A DNA stretch of 45,266 nucleotides, from assembly GCA_016220035.1 (NCBI GenBank), contig JACRIO010000187.1:1-45266 (forward strand). Direction: 5' to 3'. Every line of letters starts with the position of its first letter. The stretch's first letter is position 1. Position numbers and translations under genes: made by a program. Below are positions 15,917 through 24,263 of this stretch, piece after piece. The DNA is from Planctomycetota bacterium (GTDB lineage: Bacteria; Planctomycetota; UBA1135; GCA-002686595). The notes under the pieces were generated by a model. The model saw only the letters and a list, made by a program, of their open reading frames with translations. It did no database searches and was not told the DNA's origin.

Positions 15917-18823
15917 ATGAACGGGAAGCAGTTCCTCCTTCCGGGCCTCGTCGCCGGGGGCGTCGCGCTGACGCTCTTCGCCGGACCCGCGCCGCGCGCG
16001 GGCGCGACGCTCCGCGGAACCGCGGAATGGACCAAGCACGGCGTGGTCGTCGTGCAAGCGGGCACGATCCTGCCCGTCTCGGGCGAGCCGATCCGCGGCG
16101 GAGCGCTCGTGCTCGACGGCCAGCGCATCGTCGCCGTCGGCAAGGACCTTCCGGTCCCGTCAGGCGCGCGCGTCGTCGACTACGGCGCGGACGCGGTCCT
16201 GGTGCCGGGGCTCGTCGCGGCCGACAGCACCTACGGAATCCCGCGTCCGAGCGAGCGCACCGCCGATCCGACACTGCTCGCGATCGACGCCTTCGATCCC
16301 TACGCGAACTTCGTGTTCGCGCTGCAGGAGGGCGTCACCACCGCCTACCTGCCGCCCGCGCGCGGCCGGTTGATCGCGGGGCTCGGTGCGGTCGTGAAGC
16401 TCGGCGGGACCGACGAAGCGCACCGCGTGCTCAGCAGCGCGAACCACATCCACGGCGCGATCAGCACCGAAGCGCGCAACACACCGGGCTACTGGAAGCC
16501 GCCGATTCCCGCGACGGTCGACGTCGGCATGGGTGTGGAGCAGGCGCAGCTCCCGCGTTCGCTCATGGGCGCGATCGTCGCGCTGCAGGAGCTCGTCTCG
16601 ATCGCGCGCGGCGGTGCGGACGACGGTGAATACGGCCCGGACACGGGCCCCGCGCTGCGCGAGCTCGTCGGGAAGCGCATGCCGTGGCGCATGGGTGCCG
16701 CGAGCCCCGAGGAAGTGCGCGCGCTCCTCTCCTTCTTCGACGAAGCGAAGCTCCCGCTCGTGATCGACGGCGCGAACGGCGCCGGAGTCGCGGCCGAGGA
16801 GATCAAGAAGTCGGGCGCGAGCGTCATCGTCGAGGCGCCGTTCACGCCGAACTCGCCCGGGCGCGCGCTCGGCAAGGACCGCGACTCGAAGTGGCCCGAG
16901 TACGACACCGCGTCGAAGCTCGCGGCCGCGGGCGTGCGCTTCGCGATCACGCCGTCGAACAACACGCCGGCGAACGACCTGCGCTTCGCCGCGGGTCTGA
17001 TGTCGCGCGGCGGGCTCGACCGTGACGCGGCGCTGCGCGCGATCACGCTGTCCGCGGCCGAGATCCTCGGCGTCGCCGACCGCGTCGGCAGTCTCGAACC
17101 CGGCAAGGATGCCGACTTCGTCGTGTTCAACGGGCACCCGCTCGACCTCGGCAGCGCCGTGGTGACGACGTGGGTCGACGGCGAGCTCGCGTTCGAGGCC
17201 TACGAGTCCTCCGCGGTCGTGCTCGAGGTCGACGAGCTCCACGTCGGCGACGGCGAGGTGCTGTCGCCGGGCCAGGTGCTGCTCGTCGACGGAAAAATCG
17301 CCGAGGTCGGGCGCAAGGTCGGCCATCCGTCGGGTGCGCGCACGGTGCGCGGCAAAGCCGCGATGCCGGGCATGATCGACGCGCTCGGCCACCTCGGCCT
17401 CGAAGGATCGTCGCGCGTTCCGCCGACGCGCTTTGAGCTCGACCGGCTGGTCGAGCCCGGCGATCGCACCGATCAGCGCGTCGCGAAGAGCGGCGTCACG
17501 ACCGTCGTGCTCTCCCCGCGCGGCCCGAGCCGCAGCGGCGCGCCGATGATGGCGTACAAGCCCGCGGGCGAGGACGTCGAGAAGATGGTCGTCGCCGATC
17601 CCGTCGGCCTGCGCTTCAACTGGACCGAGCGCAACCGCGCGCAGTCGGGTCAGGCGCTGCGCGAGACGCTCGCGAAGGCCGTCGAGTACGACAAGAAGTG
17701 GCGCGAGTACGAGAAGAAGAAGGCCGAGTGGACGCCGCCCAAGGACGAACCCGCCGCCCCGAAGGACGCCGAGAAGAAGGACGGCGAAGCCAAGAAGGAA
17801 GGCGAGGGCGAGAAGAAGGACGACGCCAAGAAGGAAGACGGCGAGAAGAAGGAAGAGGAGAAGGGCGGCAAGAAGAAGAAGGGCGAGGAGAAGCCCAAGC
17901 CCGTCACCGGCGAGTGGGTGACGAAGATCACGCTGCCGCCGCACCCCGAAGCGCGTCTCCGCCTCTACGTGAAGGAGGAGGAAGACGGCTCGATCCACGG
18001 TCTGCTGCGCTGCGCGGTGCTCTCCGACGAGCTCGTGCAGGTCACGGGGAAGCGCGTCGAGAAGAAGGTCACGCTCCAGGGCGACGGCACGAAGGGCGCG
18101 ATTACGCTCGAAGCGGACGAGGTCGACGGCAAGCTCAAGGGCAAGCTGTCGCTCGCGGGCACGAAGCTCGACGTCGAAATCCCACAGACCGCGACCGAGT
18201 ACGAGACCGCGGCACGGCCCGAGAAGCGCAAGACGAAGGAAGAGCCCAAGAAGGAGATCAAGGGCGAACCCAAGTCGCCCGGCGTCGACCCTGAGCTGGA
18301 ACCGTTCCGCCGCGCGATGCACGGCGACGCCGGCATCGTCGTGCAGGCTGAGCGCGACGACGAGATCCGCGCGTGCGTCGACGCCTTCGCGCAGGCCGGT
18401 ATCAAGCCGATCCTCTACGGCGCGAGCGACGCATGGAAGGTGATCGACGCGCTCCAAGGTCGCGTCGCCGGCGTGCTGTTCACGCAGCGCGTGACCGAAG
18501 TCGATCCCGAGCAGGGCGCGAAGAAGCGCAACCGCTACCAGGAGCTCGTCAACGCCGGCATCCCCGTCGCGTTCCACAGCGCGGCGGAGGAGGGCGCGGC
18601 CGACCTGCCGCTGATGGCCGTGTACGCGGTGTCGCAGGGCATGAGCCCCGAGGCCGCGCTGCGCGCGCTCACGAGCGACGCCGCGAGCATGTTCGGCATC
18701 GCCGATCGCGTGGGCCTGCTCGTGCCCGGCTTGGACGCGGACGTGGTGCTCCTCGACGGCAGCCCGCTCGATCCCGCGAGCAGCGTGCTGCGCGTGTTCG
18801 TGCAGGGACACGAGGTGCGCTGA
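15917..18823 (+). CDS. Two-domain amidohydrolase-superfamily fusion (proteins 5a+5b), both metal sites lost
   Basis: The 968-residue protein is a tandem fusion with an N-terminal signal ('LVAGGVALTLFAGPAPRAGA'). Domain 5a (about 35-425) has Asp103-Ser-Thr105 for HxH ('LVAADSTYGIP') and ends with 'ADRVGSLEPGKDADFVVFNG'. Domain 5b (about 430-968) has Leu490-Gly-His492 ('MIDALGHLGLEG') and ends with 'ADRVGLLVPGLDADVVLLDG'. Other ligand positions are changed in both ('WRMGAASPEE' and 'VVQAERDDEI' at strand 5). Domain 5b carries a large insert: a Lys/Glu-rich linker (592-663), a beta-rich module of about 95 residues ('LRLYVKEEEDGSIHGLLRCA'), and a second Lys/Glu/Pro linker (about 765-792). The beta module resembles small lipocalin-like inserts, but I cannot name it. 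The fusion implies that the single-domain paralogues may also work in pairs. Confidence 0.85.
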   Translation: MNGKQFLLPGLVAGGVALTLFAGPAPRAGATLRGTAEWTKHGVVVVQAGTILPVSGEPIRGGALVLDGQRIVAVGKDLPVPSGARVVDYGADAVLVPGLVAADSTYGIPRPSERTADPTLLAIDAFDPYANFVFALQEGVTTAYLPPARGRLIAGLGAVVKLGGTDEAHRVLSSANHIHGAISTEARNTPGYWKPPIPATVDVGMGVEQAQLPRSLMGAIVALQELVSIARGGADDGEYGPDTGPALRELVGKRMPWRMGAASPEEVRALLSFFDEAKLPLVIDGANGAGVAAEEIKKSGASVIVEAPFTPNSPGRALGKDRDSKWPEYDTASKLAAAGVRFAITPSNNTPANDLRFAAGLMSRGGLDRDAALRAITLSAAEILGVADRVGSLEPGKDADFVVFNGHPLDLGSAVVTTWVDGELAFEAYESSAVVLEVDELHVGDGEVLSPGQVLLVDGKIAEVGRKVGHPSGARTVRGKAAMPGMIDALGHLGLEGSSRVPPTRFELDRLVEPGDRTDQRVAKSGVTTVVLSPRGPSRSGAPMMAYKPAGEDVEKMVVADPVGLRFNWTERNRAQSGQALRETLAKAVEYDKKWREYEKKKAEWTPPKDEPAAPKDAEKKDGEAKKEGEGEKKDDAKKEDGEKKEEEKGGKKKKGEEKPKPVTGEWVTKITLPPHPEARLRLYVKEEEDGSIHGLLRCAVLSDELVQVTGKRVEKKVTLQGDGTKGAITLEADEVDGKLKGKLSLAGTKLDVEIPQTATEYETAARPEKRKTKEEPKKEIKGEPKSPGVDPELEPFRRAMHGDAGIVVQAERDDEIRACVDAFAQAGIKPILYGASDAWKVIDALQGRVAGVLFTQRVTEVDPEQGAKKRNRYQELVNAGIPVAFHSAAEEGAADLPLMAVYAVSQGMSPEAALRALTSDAASMFGIADRVGLLVPGLDADVVLLDGSPLDPASSVLRVFVQGHEVR

Positions 18824-18877
18824 GCGATGCGGACCCCGACCTTCGATGCGAGCTCTGACGCGCGCCTCCGTGCGCGC

Positions 18878-18884
18878 GGGGAGG
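18878..18884 (+). promoter_or_regulatory. Ribosome-binding site deciding a TTG start
   Basis: GGGGAGG ends four bases before the TTG at 18889 and is the only good ribosome-binding sequence near that gene. It supports TTG as the start; no ATG there gives a signal-peptide-like N-terminus. Confidence 0.55.
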
Positions 18885-18888
18885 CCGC

Positions 18889-20262
18889 TTGACGTCGAAG
18901 GCGCTGTTCGTCGGCTTCGCGAGCGCCGGCATCGTCGGCGTGTGCGCCTTCGGCGCGCTGTCGATGAGCGCGCCCACGGCCGCGCCGGTGACACGGTCGT
19001 GGTGGGACGCTCGCGCGGATTCCGCGCAGGACGCCCCGACGGCTTCGAAGGCGGCGGCCGCGGGTGAACGCACCGCCTCGCGCGGGCTCGCGCTGTTCGC
19101 GCGCAAGGCCGCGGTCGTCGGCCCCGAGGGGCGCGACGTCATCGACGACCCCGTCGTGCTCGTGAAGGACGGAAAGATCGAAGCGATCGGCCCGCGCGCG
19201 ACGATCGCGATCCCCGACGGCTACGAACGCGTCGACCGCGGCGACAAGTGGATCACGCCGGGCCTCGTCGACCTGCACTGCCACATCGCTGGCAAGAGCT
19301 TCCTGGTCAACGACATCAACGACATGGTCTACCTGACCAACCCGGAGCTGCGCGCGAGCTCCGCGGTCGAACCCGGGAACCCGAACCTGAAGCGCGCGGT
19401 CGCCGGCGGCGTCACGAGCGTGCTCTTCATCCCCGGCTCCGGGACGAACATGGGTGGGCAGGGGATCCTGCTGAAGACCGGGCTCGCGCGCTTCGAGGAG
19501 ATGCGCATCCGCGACCCGGGCTCGCTCAAGCTCGCTCAAGCGGGCAACCCCGAGCGCTGGGCCATCAATCCCGGCCGCTCGTTCATGAACTGGAACACGC
19601 GGAGCACGTTCACGCGCGGCCTCACGCACGCGAAGCTCCGCAAGCTGGACCCGACGCTCGCGCGCAACATCCAGTGGGACGCGTTCGGCCCGCTCGCCGA
19701 CCACACGACGCAGGTCTCGACGCACACGCAGATCTTCCAGGTCGTGCTCACGACGCTGACCATGGTGCGGCAAGGCTTCGGGCTCGACGTGTACATCGAC
19801 CACGGCGAGTGGTTCGGGAGCAAGCTCGCGGCGATGGCGAACGAAATCGGCGTGAACGCGATCATCGGCCCGCGCGAGATCGACCGCTTCACGCCCGGCT
19901 TCTCGATCGACACCGACGGCCAGATCCAGGGCATCGCCGCGCAGTACCAGAAGAACGGGCACCAACACATCGGCTTCAACACGGACTCCCCGGTCGTGCC
20001 CGAGGAGGAGCTCCAGGTCCAAGCCGCGACCGCTTGCCGCTACGGCTTCGATGGGACGCGCATGGACGCGCTGCGCGGACTCACGATCGTCCCGGCGCAG
20101 ACGGCGGGCATCGCCGCGCGCGTCGGCAGCCTCGCGCCGGGCAAGGACGCCGACCTGCTCGTGTGCGACGGCGATCCGGTCGACCCGCGCACGACGGTCG
20201 AGAGCGTCTTCATCGAGGGCCGGATCGTCTACGACATGCGCACGGAGGAACGCCGATGGTGA
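18889..20262 (+). CDS. Exported amidohydrolase 6, intact metal site
   Basis: This 457-residue protein uses a TTG start preceded by GGGGAGG. Its hydrophobic leader ('ALFVGFASAGIVGVCAFGAL') is a signal peptide or anchor. The metal site is complete: His130-Cys-His132 in 'LVDLHCHIAG', a strand-5 His in 'VSTHTQIFQV', a strand-6 His in 'YIDHGEWFGS' and an Asp in 'GFNTDSPVVPEEE'. Proteins of this class (cyclic amidohydrolases, imidazolonepropionases, deaminases and related) use one or two metals to activate water on C-N bonds. A block shared with the next gene ('NDINDMVYLTNPELRA', 'IPGSGTNMGGQGILLKTG', 'GRSFMNWNTR') probably shapes the substrate pocket. It has no Lys/Glu-rich insert. Its stop overlaps the next start by seven bases. 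The substrate is unknown. Confidence 0.9.
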   Translation: MTSKALFVGFASAGIVGVCAFGALSMSAPTAAPVTRSWWDARADSAQDAPTASKAAAAGERTASRGLALFARKAAVVGPEGRDVIDDPVVLVKDGKIEAIGPRATIAIPDGYERVDRGDKWITPGLVDLHCHIAGKSFLVNDINDMVYLTNPELRASSAVEPGNPNLKRAVAGGVTSVLFIPGSGTNMGGQGILLKTGLARFEEMRIRDPGSLKLAQAGNPERWAINPGRSFMNWNTRSTFTRGLTHAKLRKLDPTLARNIQWDAFGPLADHTTQVSTHTQIFQVVLTTLTMVRQGFGLDVYIDHGEWFGSKLAAMANEIGVNAIIGPREIDRFTPGFSIDTDGQIQGIAAQYQKNGHQHIGFNTDSPVVPEEELQVQAATACRYGFDGTRMDALRGLTIVPAQTAGIAARVGSLAPGKDADLLVCDGDPVDPRTTVESVFIEGRIVYDMRTEERRW

Positions 20263-21611
20263 TGCGAGAGGGGAACCGGACACGGTCGACGGCGGCGCTC
20301 GCGAGCGTGCTCCTCGGCCTCGCGCTCACCGCTCCGGCGCACGCACAGCGCTCCATCGACGCGCAGAACCGCGTCGTCGAGGTGAAGCAGCCGCCCGCGG
20401 CCGGCGAGAAGGGCGGGCCGGGCCTCGCGATCAGGGCGAAGAAGATCCTGACCGTGCCCTACGAGGGCGAACAGTTCGTCGACAACGGCGTCCTGATCGT
20501 CAAGGACGGCAAGATCGAAGCCGTCGGGCCCGCGCGCACGACGCCGATCCCGGCCGACTACCAGGTGCTCGACGTCGGCGACAAGTGGCTCATGCCGGGC
20601 TTCATCGACCTGCACAGCCACATCGCCGGCACGTTCGACATCAACGACATGGTCTACCTGACCAACCCGGGCCTGCGCGTGCATTGTTCGGTGATCCCGA
20701 ACAACGAGGCGTTCAAGGTCGCGGTCGCGAGCGGCGTCACGGCGGTGCTCTACATCCCCGGCTCCGGCGTGAACAGCAGCGGCCAGGGCATCCTCGTGAA
20801 GACGGGCCACGAGCACTACGAGGACGCGGTCGTGCGCGATCCGGGCTCGCTGAAGATCGCGCAAGCGGGCAACCCCGAGAGCTGGGTCATGGGTGTGGGC
20901 CGTTCGTTCATGAACTGGAACACGCGCGACATGCTGAAGCGCGGCAAGACCTACGCGCTGCGCTGGAAGGCTTTCGAGGAGGGCAAGGGCCCGAAGCCCG
21001 AGCGCGACTTGGAGCACGACGTCTTCCGCGAGCTCGAAGCGCACCGCACGCAGATCTCGACGCACACGCAGATGTACCAGGTCGTCATGACGACGATCAC
21101 GATGCTCTCACGCGAGTTCGGGTTCACCGCGTACATCGACCACGGCGAGATGGCCGGCTACAAGGCGGCCGAGCTCGCGCAGGAGAACGGCGTGCGCGCC
21201 ATCATCGGCCCGCGCGAGATCGAGATCCCGACGCGCCAGTTCATCCAATGGACCGGCTCGAACCCCGAGGCAATCCTCGGCATCGCGGCCGAATACCACA
21301 AGCGCGGCGTCAAGGACATCGGCTTCAACACCGACGCGCCCGTGGTGCCGGAGGAGGAGCTGCTCGTGCAGGCGACGACGGCGGCGCGCTACGGGTTTCC
21401 GACGCGCGACCTCGAAGCCGTGCGCGGTCTGACGATCGTCCCCGCCGTGACGGCGGGCATCGCGAACAAGGTCGGCTGCCTGCAACCGGGACGCGACGCG
21501 GACGTGCTCGTGATCGGCGGCGATCCGGCCGATCCGCGGTGCGCGGTCGAGTCGGTCTTGATCGACGGCAAGCGCGTGTACGACGCGGCGACGGAGCGGA
21601 GGCGCTGGTGA
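20256..21611 (+). CDS. Exported amidohydrolase 7, intact metal site
   Basis: The protein has 451 residues from the ATG at 20256, chosen because GGAGG (20243-20247) lies eight bases upstream and a signal peptide follows ('STAALASVLLGLALTAPAHA'). It is a close paralogue of protein 6: 'NDINDMVYLTNPGLRV', 'IPGSGVNSSGQGILVKTG' and 'GRSFMNWNTRDM' are nearly the same. The metal site is complete, with His120-Ser-His122 in 'FIDLHSHIAG', then 'ISTHTQMYQV', 'YIDHGEMAGY' and 'GFNTDAPVVPEEE'. It carries an extra segment of about 15 residues ('FEEGKGPKPERDLEHD') not in protein 6. The two genes overlap, so they were probably made by tandem duplication and are translated together. They may form a hetero-oligomer or act on related substrates. 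Confidence 0.92.
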   Translation: MVMREGNRTRSTAALASVLLGLALTAPAHAQRSIDAQNRVVEVKQPPAAGEKGGPGLAIRAKKILTVPYEGEQFVDNGVLIVKDGKIEAVGPARTTPIPADYQVLDVGDKWLMPGFIDLHSHIAGTFDINDMVYLTNPGLRVHCSVIPNNEAFKVAVASGVTAVLYIPGSGVNSSGQGILVKTGHEHYEDAVVRDPGSLKIAQAGNPESWVMGVGRSFMNWNTRDMLKRGKTYALRWKAFEEGKGPKPERDLEHDVFRELEAHRTQISTHTQMYQVVMTTITMLSREFGFTAYIDHGEMAGYKAAELAQENGVRAIIGPREIEIPTRQFIQWTGSNPEAILGIAAEYHKRGVKDIGFNTDAPVVPEEELLVQATTAARYGFPTRDLEAVRGLTIVPAVTAGIANKVGCLQPGRDADVLVIGGDPADPRCAVESVLIDGKRVYDAATERRRW

Positions 21612-22915
21612 TCCGACGCGGGAAGGGCATGCATGCGATCGGGGAGCACGCGCGAACGTCGCGAGCTCGACTCGTCGCATCGCTGTTCGTCCTCGCGCTC
21701 GCCGCGTGCTCCGCGACGCGCCACGCGAGGCCCGAGGTCGGCGATCGCCCCGATCTCTCGCCGCTGCGCCCGGGCGAGCGCGGTTTCGCGCTCCTCTGCG
21801 GCAAGGTGATCACCGCCGACGACGAGGGCCGCATGTTCCCGCGCGGGCTGATCCTCGTCCGCAACGGCCGGATCGCATACGTCGGCGAGCGCCGCGACGT
21901 GCCCGCGGGCTACGCGGTCGTCGACTGCGGCGAGCAGTGGGCGATGCCCGGCATGGTCGACCTGCACTCGCACGTACACAGCGGCGGCTTCGGCGACGTG
22001 AACGACATGGTGATCCCGGTGAACCCGGAGTTGCGCGTCGCGCCCGCCGTCGTTCCCGGCAACCCGCTGATCAAGCTCGCGTGCGCGAGCGGCATCACGA
22101 CGCTCTTCGGCATCCCCGGCAGCGGCACGAGCCACTCGGGCTTCGGCATCGTCTACAAGACGAAGGTGCACGCGACGTTCGACGACTGCGTCGTGCGCAA
22201 CCCCGGCGGCATGAAGGTCGCGCAGGCGTACAACCCCGAGCGCCGTGCCGGCGACTTCGGAGCGACGCGCGCGGGTCTCGCGTACATCCTCGAGGACATC
22301 AACGACAAGGCGGTCGGCGCGAACCGCGCGGGGCGGCGCGACATCGCGCTCGAGAACCTGCAGAAGGTCCACAGGCGCGAGCTCCCGGTGCTCATCCACT
22401 CCGCGGGCAGCGACTCGTGGGCCGCCGCCGCGCGCATGTGGCACAACACGTATCACACCGATTGCGTGCTGTCGCACGGCTGCTTCGACGCGCACCTGAC
22501 CGCGCCGTGGATCGCCGAGCAGGGCGTCAAGGTCAACGCCGGGCCGCGCACGATGGACTACCTCGTCACGCGTGACGGCGCGATCACCGGCACGGCCGCG
22601 AAGTACATCGCCGCCGGCGTGAAGAGCGTCTCCGTGAACACCGACGCGCCGGTCATGCCCCAGGAGGAGCTCTTCCTCCAAGGCACGCTGTCCGCGCGCC
22701 TGGGCGCCGACACCTACCTCATGCTGCGGGCCGTGACGATCGAGCCCGCGAAACAGTTCAACCTCGCGCATCGCCTGGGCAGCCTCGAGGTCGGCAAGGA
22801 CGCCGACATCGTGCTGCGCGTGGGCGATCTGCTCGATCCGCGCGGGCGGGTCGAGCGCGTCTGGATCGACGGCGAGATCGAGTACGACCGCGCGCGCGAC
22901 GGACAGTGGTTCTGA
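21608..22915 (+). CDS. Lipoprotein amidohydrolase 8, intact metal site
   Basis: From the GTG at 21608, which overlaps the previous TGA and follows GGAGG by five bases, the protein has 435 residues; an ATG at 21629 is the alternative. The N-terminus is a lipoprotein signal with a consensus lipobox ('LVASLFVLALAAC'), so the enzyme is membrane-anchored. The metal site is complete: His120-Ser-His122 in 'MVDLHSHVHSGG', strand-5 'VLIHSAGSDS', strand-6 'VLSHGCFDAHL' and Asp in 'VNTDAPVMPQEE'. 'GDVNDMVIPVNPELRV' and 'GIPGSGTSHSGFGIVYKTK' align with the blocks in proteins 6 and 7, so it belongs to the same subgroup but is more distant. The end is 'HRLGSLEVGKDADIVLRVG'. It closes the three-gene set of apparently active members. 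Confidence 0.9.
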   Translation: MIRRGKGMHAIGEHARTSRARLVASLFVLALAACSATRHARPEVGDRPDLSPLRPGERGFALLCGKVITADDEGRMFPRGLILVRNGRIAYVGERRDVPAGYAVVDCGEQWAMPGMVDLHSHVHSGGFGDVNDMVIPVNPELRVAPAVVPGNPLIKLACASGITTLFGIPGSGTSHSGFGIVYKTKVHATFDDCVVRNPGGMKVAQAYNPERRAGDFGATRAGLAYILEDINDKAVGANRAGRRDIALENLQKVHRRELPVLIHSAGSDSWAAAARMWHNTYHTDCVLSHGCFDAHLTAPWIAEQGVKVNAGPRTMDYLVTRDGAITGTAAKYIAAGVKSVSVNTDAPVMPQEELFLQGTLSARLGADTYLMLRAVTIEPAKQFNLAHRLGSLEVGKDADIVLRVGDLLDPRGRVERVWIDGEIEYDRARDGQWF

Positions 22916-22934
22916 GCGCGCGGAGGAAATCCCC

Positions 22935-24263
22935 ATGATGCTGGCCTCACTCCTGATCCCCCTGCTCCCTCTGCCCCTTGGCGGCGACACCAAGCCGGGC
23001 CCGACGCCGAACCTGCTCGCGATACGCGTGGGCAAGGCGGAGACGATCGCGAAGGGCACGATCGAACACGCCGTGATCCTCGTCGAAAACGGCAAGATCG
23101 TGACCATCGGCGAAGACCTCCCGATCGAGCGCGGCATCCCCGTCCTCGACCGGCCGAGCTGGGTCGTCATGCCCGGTCTCGTGAACGCGTACTCGCGCAT
23201 CGGCCTCGACAGCGAAGGCGGCGACGACAGCGCGGCGGAGGTGAAGGCCTCGGCGGAGCTCTACGCGCAGGCGAAGGATTTCCAGGAGATCGTCAAGTAC
23301 GGCGTCACGACGCTCGGGCTCTACCCCGCTGGAAACGGCGTGCCGGGGCAAGCGTGCGCGGTCCGCCCGCTCGGCAAGACGAAGGAGGAGATGCTCCTCG
23401 CCGACGCCTGCTACCTGAAGATCATCGCGCGCGCGTCGCCGAGCGCGAAGAAGCTCATCCAAGACGGCTTCAAGAAGGCGGACGAGTACGCGGAGAAGGA
23501 GAAGAAGGCGCGCGAGAAGTTCGACAAGGACAAGAAGGGCAAGAAGGAAGACAAGAAGGAAGAGAAGAAGGAGGAGCCCAAGCCCGCGCCCGGCGCCGCG
23601 CAGGAACCGGCCGCGGCGGAGGACCCGAAGCCCGAGGAGAAGAAGGACGACGGCTTCGTGCCGCCGGAGCCCGAACCGAAGGCGAAGCCGTGGGTCGACC
23701 TGCGCGCGGGACGCTTGCGCGGGCTCGTCAGCATCAACAGCGCGGCCGAGTTCCTGCACTACGTCGATGCGATCGGCAAGGAGACGTTCTCCTGGGACGT
23801 GCGTCTCGTCGTGCAGCGCGAGAGCGACGTGTTCTACGTGCTCGACAAGAAGACGTACGACCTCGACTTCGACGGCATCGGCGACAAGAAATGCCGCGTC
23901 GTGATGGAGCCCGTGCTGAGCGTCACGCCCGGCACGATGCGCAACCGCAACCTCGCCATGGAGCTCGCGAAGGCCGGCGCGAAGATCGTCTTCATCCCGC
24001 GCAACGACACGCTGATGGACGCGAAGGCGTGGCTCGCCAACGTCGGCGAGATCGTCGGCGCGAACCTCGATCGCAGCATCGCGCTGCGGGCGGTGACGCT
24101 CGAGCCCGCGGAACTGCTCGGCGTCGAGAAGCGCGTTGGCAGCCTGGAAAAAGGCAAGGACGCGAACCTGATCTTCTTCAGCGGCGACCCACTCGAGCCG
24201 ACGAGCAAGCTGGAGGCCGTCATGCTCGACGGCCGGTTCGTGCACGGGGAGGTGAAGCTGTGA
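22935..24263 (+). CDS. Exported amidohydrolase-superfamily protein 9, metal site lost
   Basis: The 442-residue protein starts at the ATG at 22935, after GGAGG at about 22921. Its leader is short and hydrophobic ('MMLASLLIPLLPLPLGG'). Family strands appear at 'HAVILVENGKIVTIGEDLPI', and the end is 'VEKRVGSLEKGKDANLIFFS'. The HxH position is Tyr86-Ser-Arg88 ('LVNAYSRIGLD'). Later ligand positions read 'VSINSAAEFLHY', 'VVQRESDVFY' and 'VFIPRNDTLMD', so no metal site remains. A long Lys/Glu-rich, coiled-coil-like and then Pro/Ala-rich insert spans about residues 179-246 ('KKADEYAEKEKKAREKFDKD'). It lies in the same part of the fold as the insert in protein 1. The stop overlaps the GTG of the next gene. 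Confidence 0.85.
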   Translation: MMLASLLIPLLPLPLGGDTKPGPTPNLLAIRVGKAETIAKGTIEHAVILVENGKIVTIGEDLPIERGIPVLDRPSWVVMPGLVNAYSRIGLDSEGGDDSAAEVKASAELYAQAKDFQEIVKYGVTTLGLYPAGNGVPGQACAVRPLGKTKEEMLLADACYLKIIARASPSAKKLIQDGFKKADEYAEKEKKAREKFDKDKKGKKEDKKEEKKEEPKPAPGAAQEPAAAEDPKPEEKKDDGFVPPEPEPKAKPWVDLRAGRLRGLVSINSAAEFLHYVDAIGKETFSWDVRLVVQRESDVFYVLDKKTYDLDFDGIGDKKCRVVMEPVLSVTPGTMRNRNLAMELAKAGAKIVFIPRNDTLMDAKAWLANVGEIVGANLDRSIALRAVTLEPAELLGVEKRVGSLEKGKDANLIFFSGDPLEPTSKLEAVMLDGRFVHGEVKL

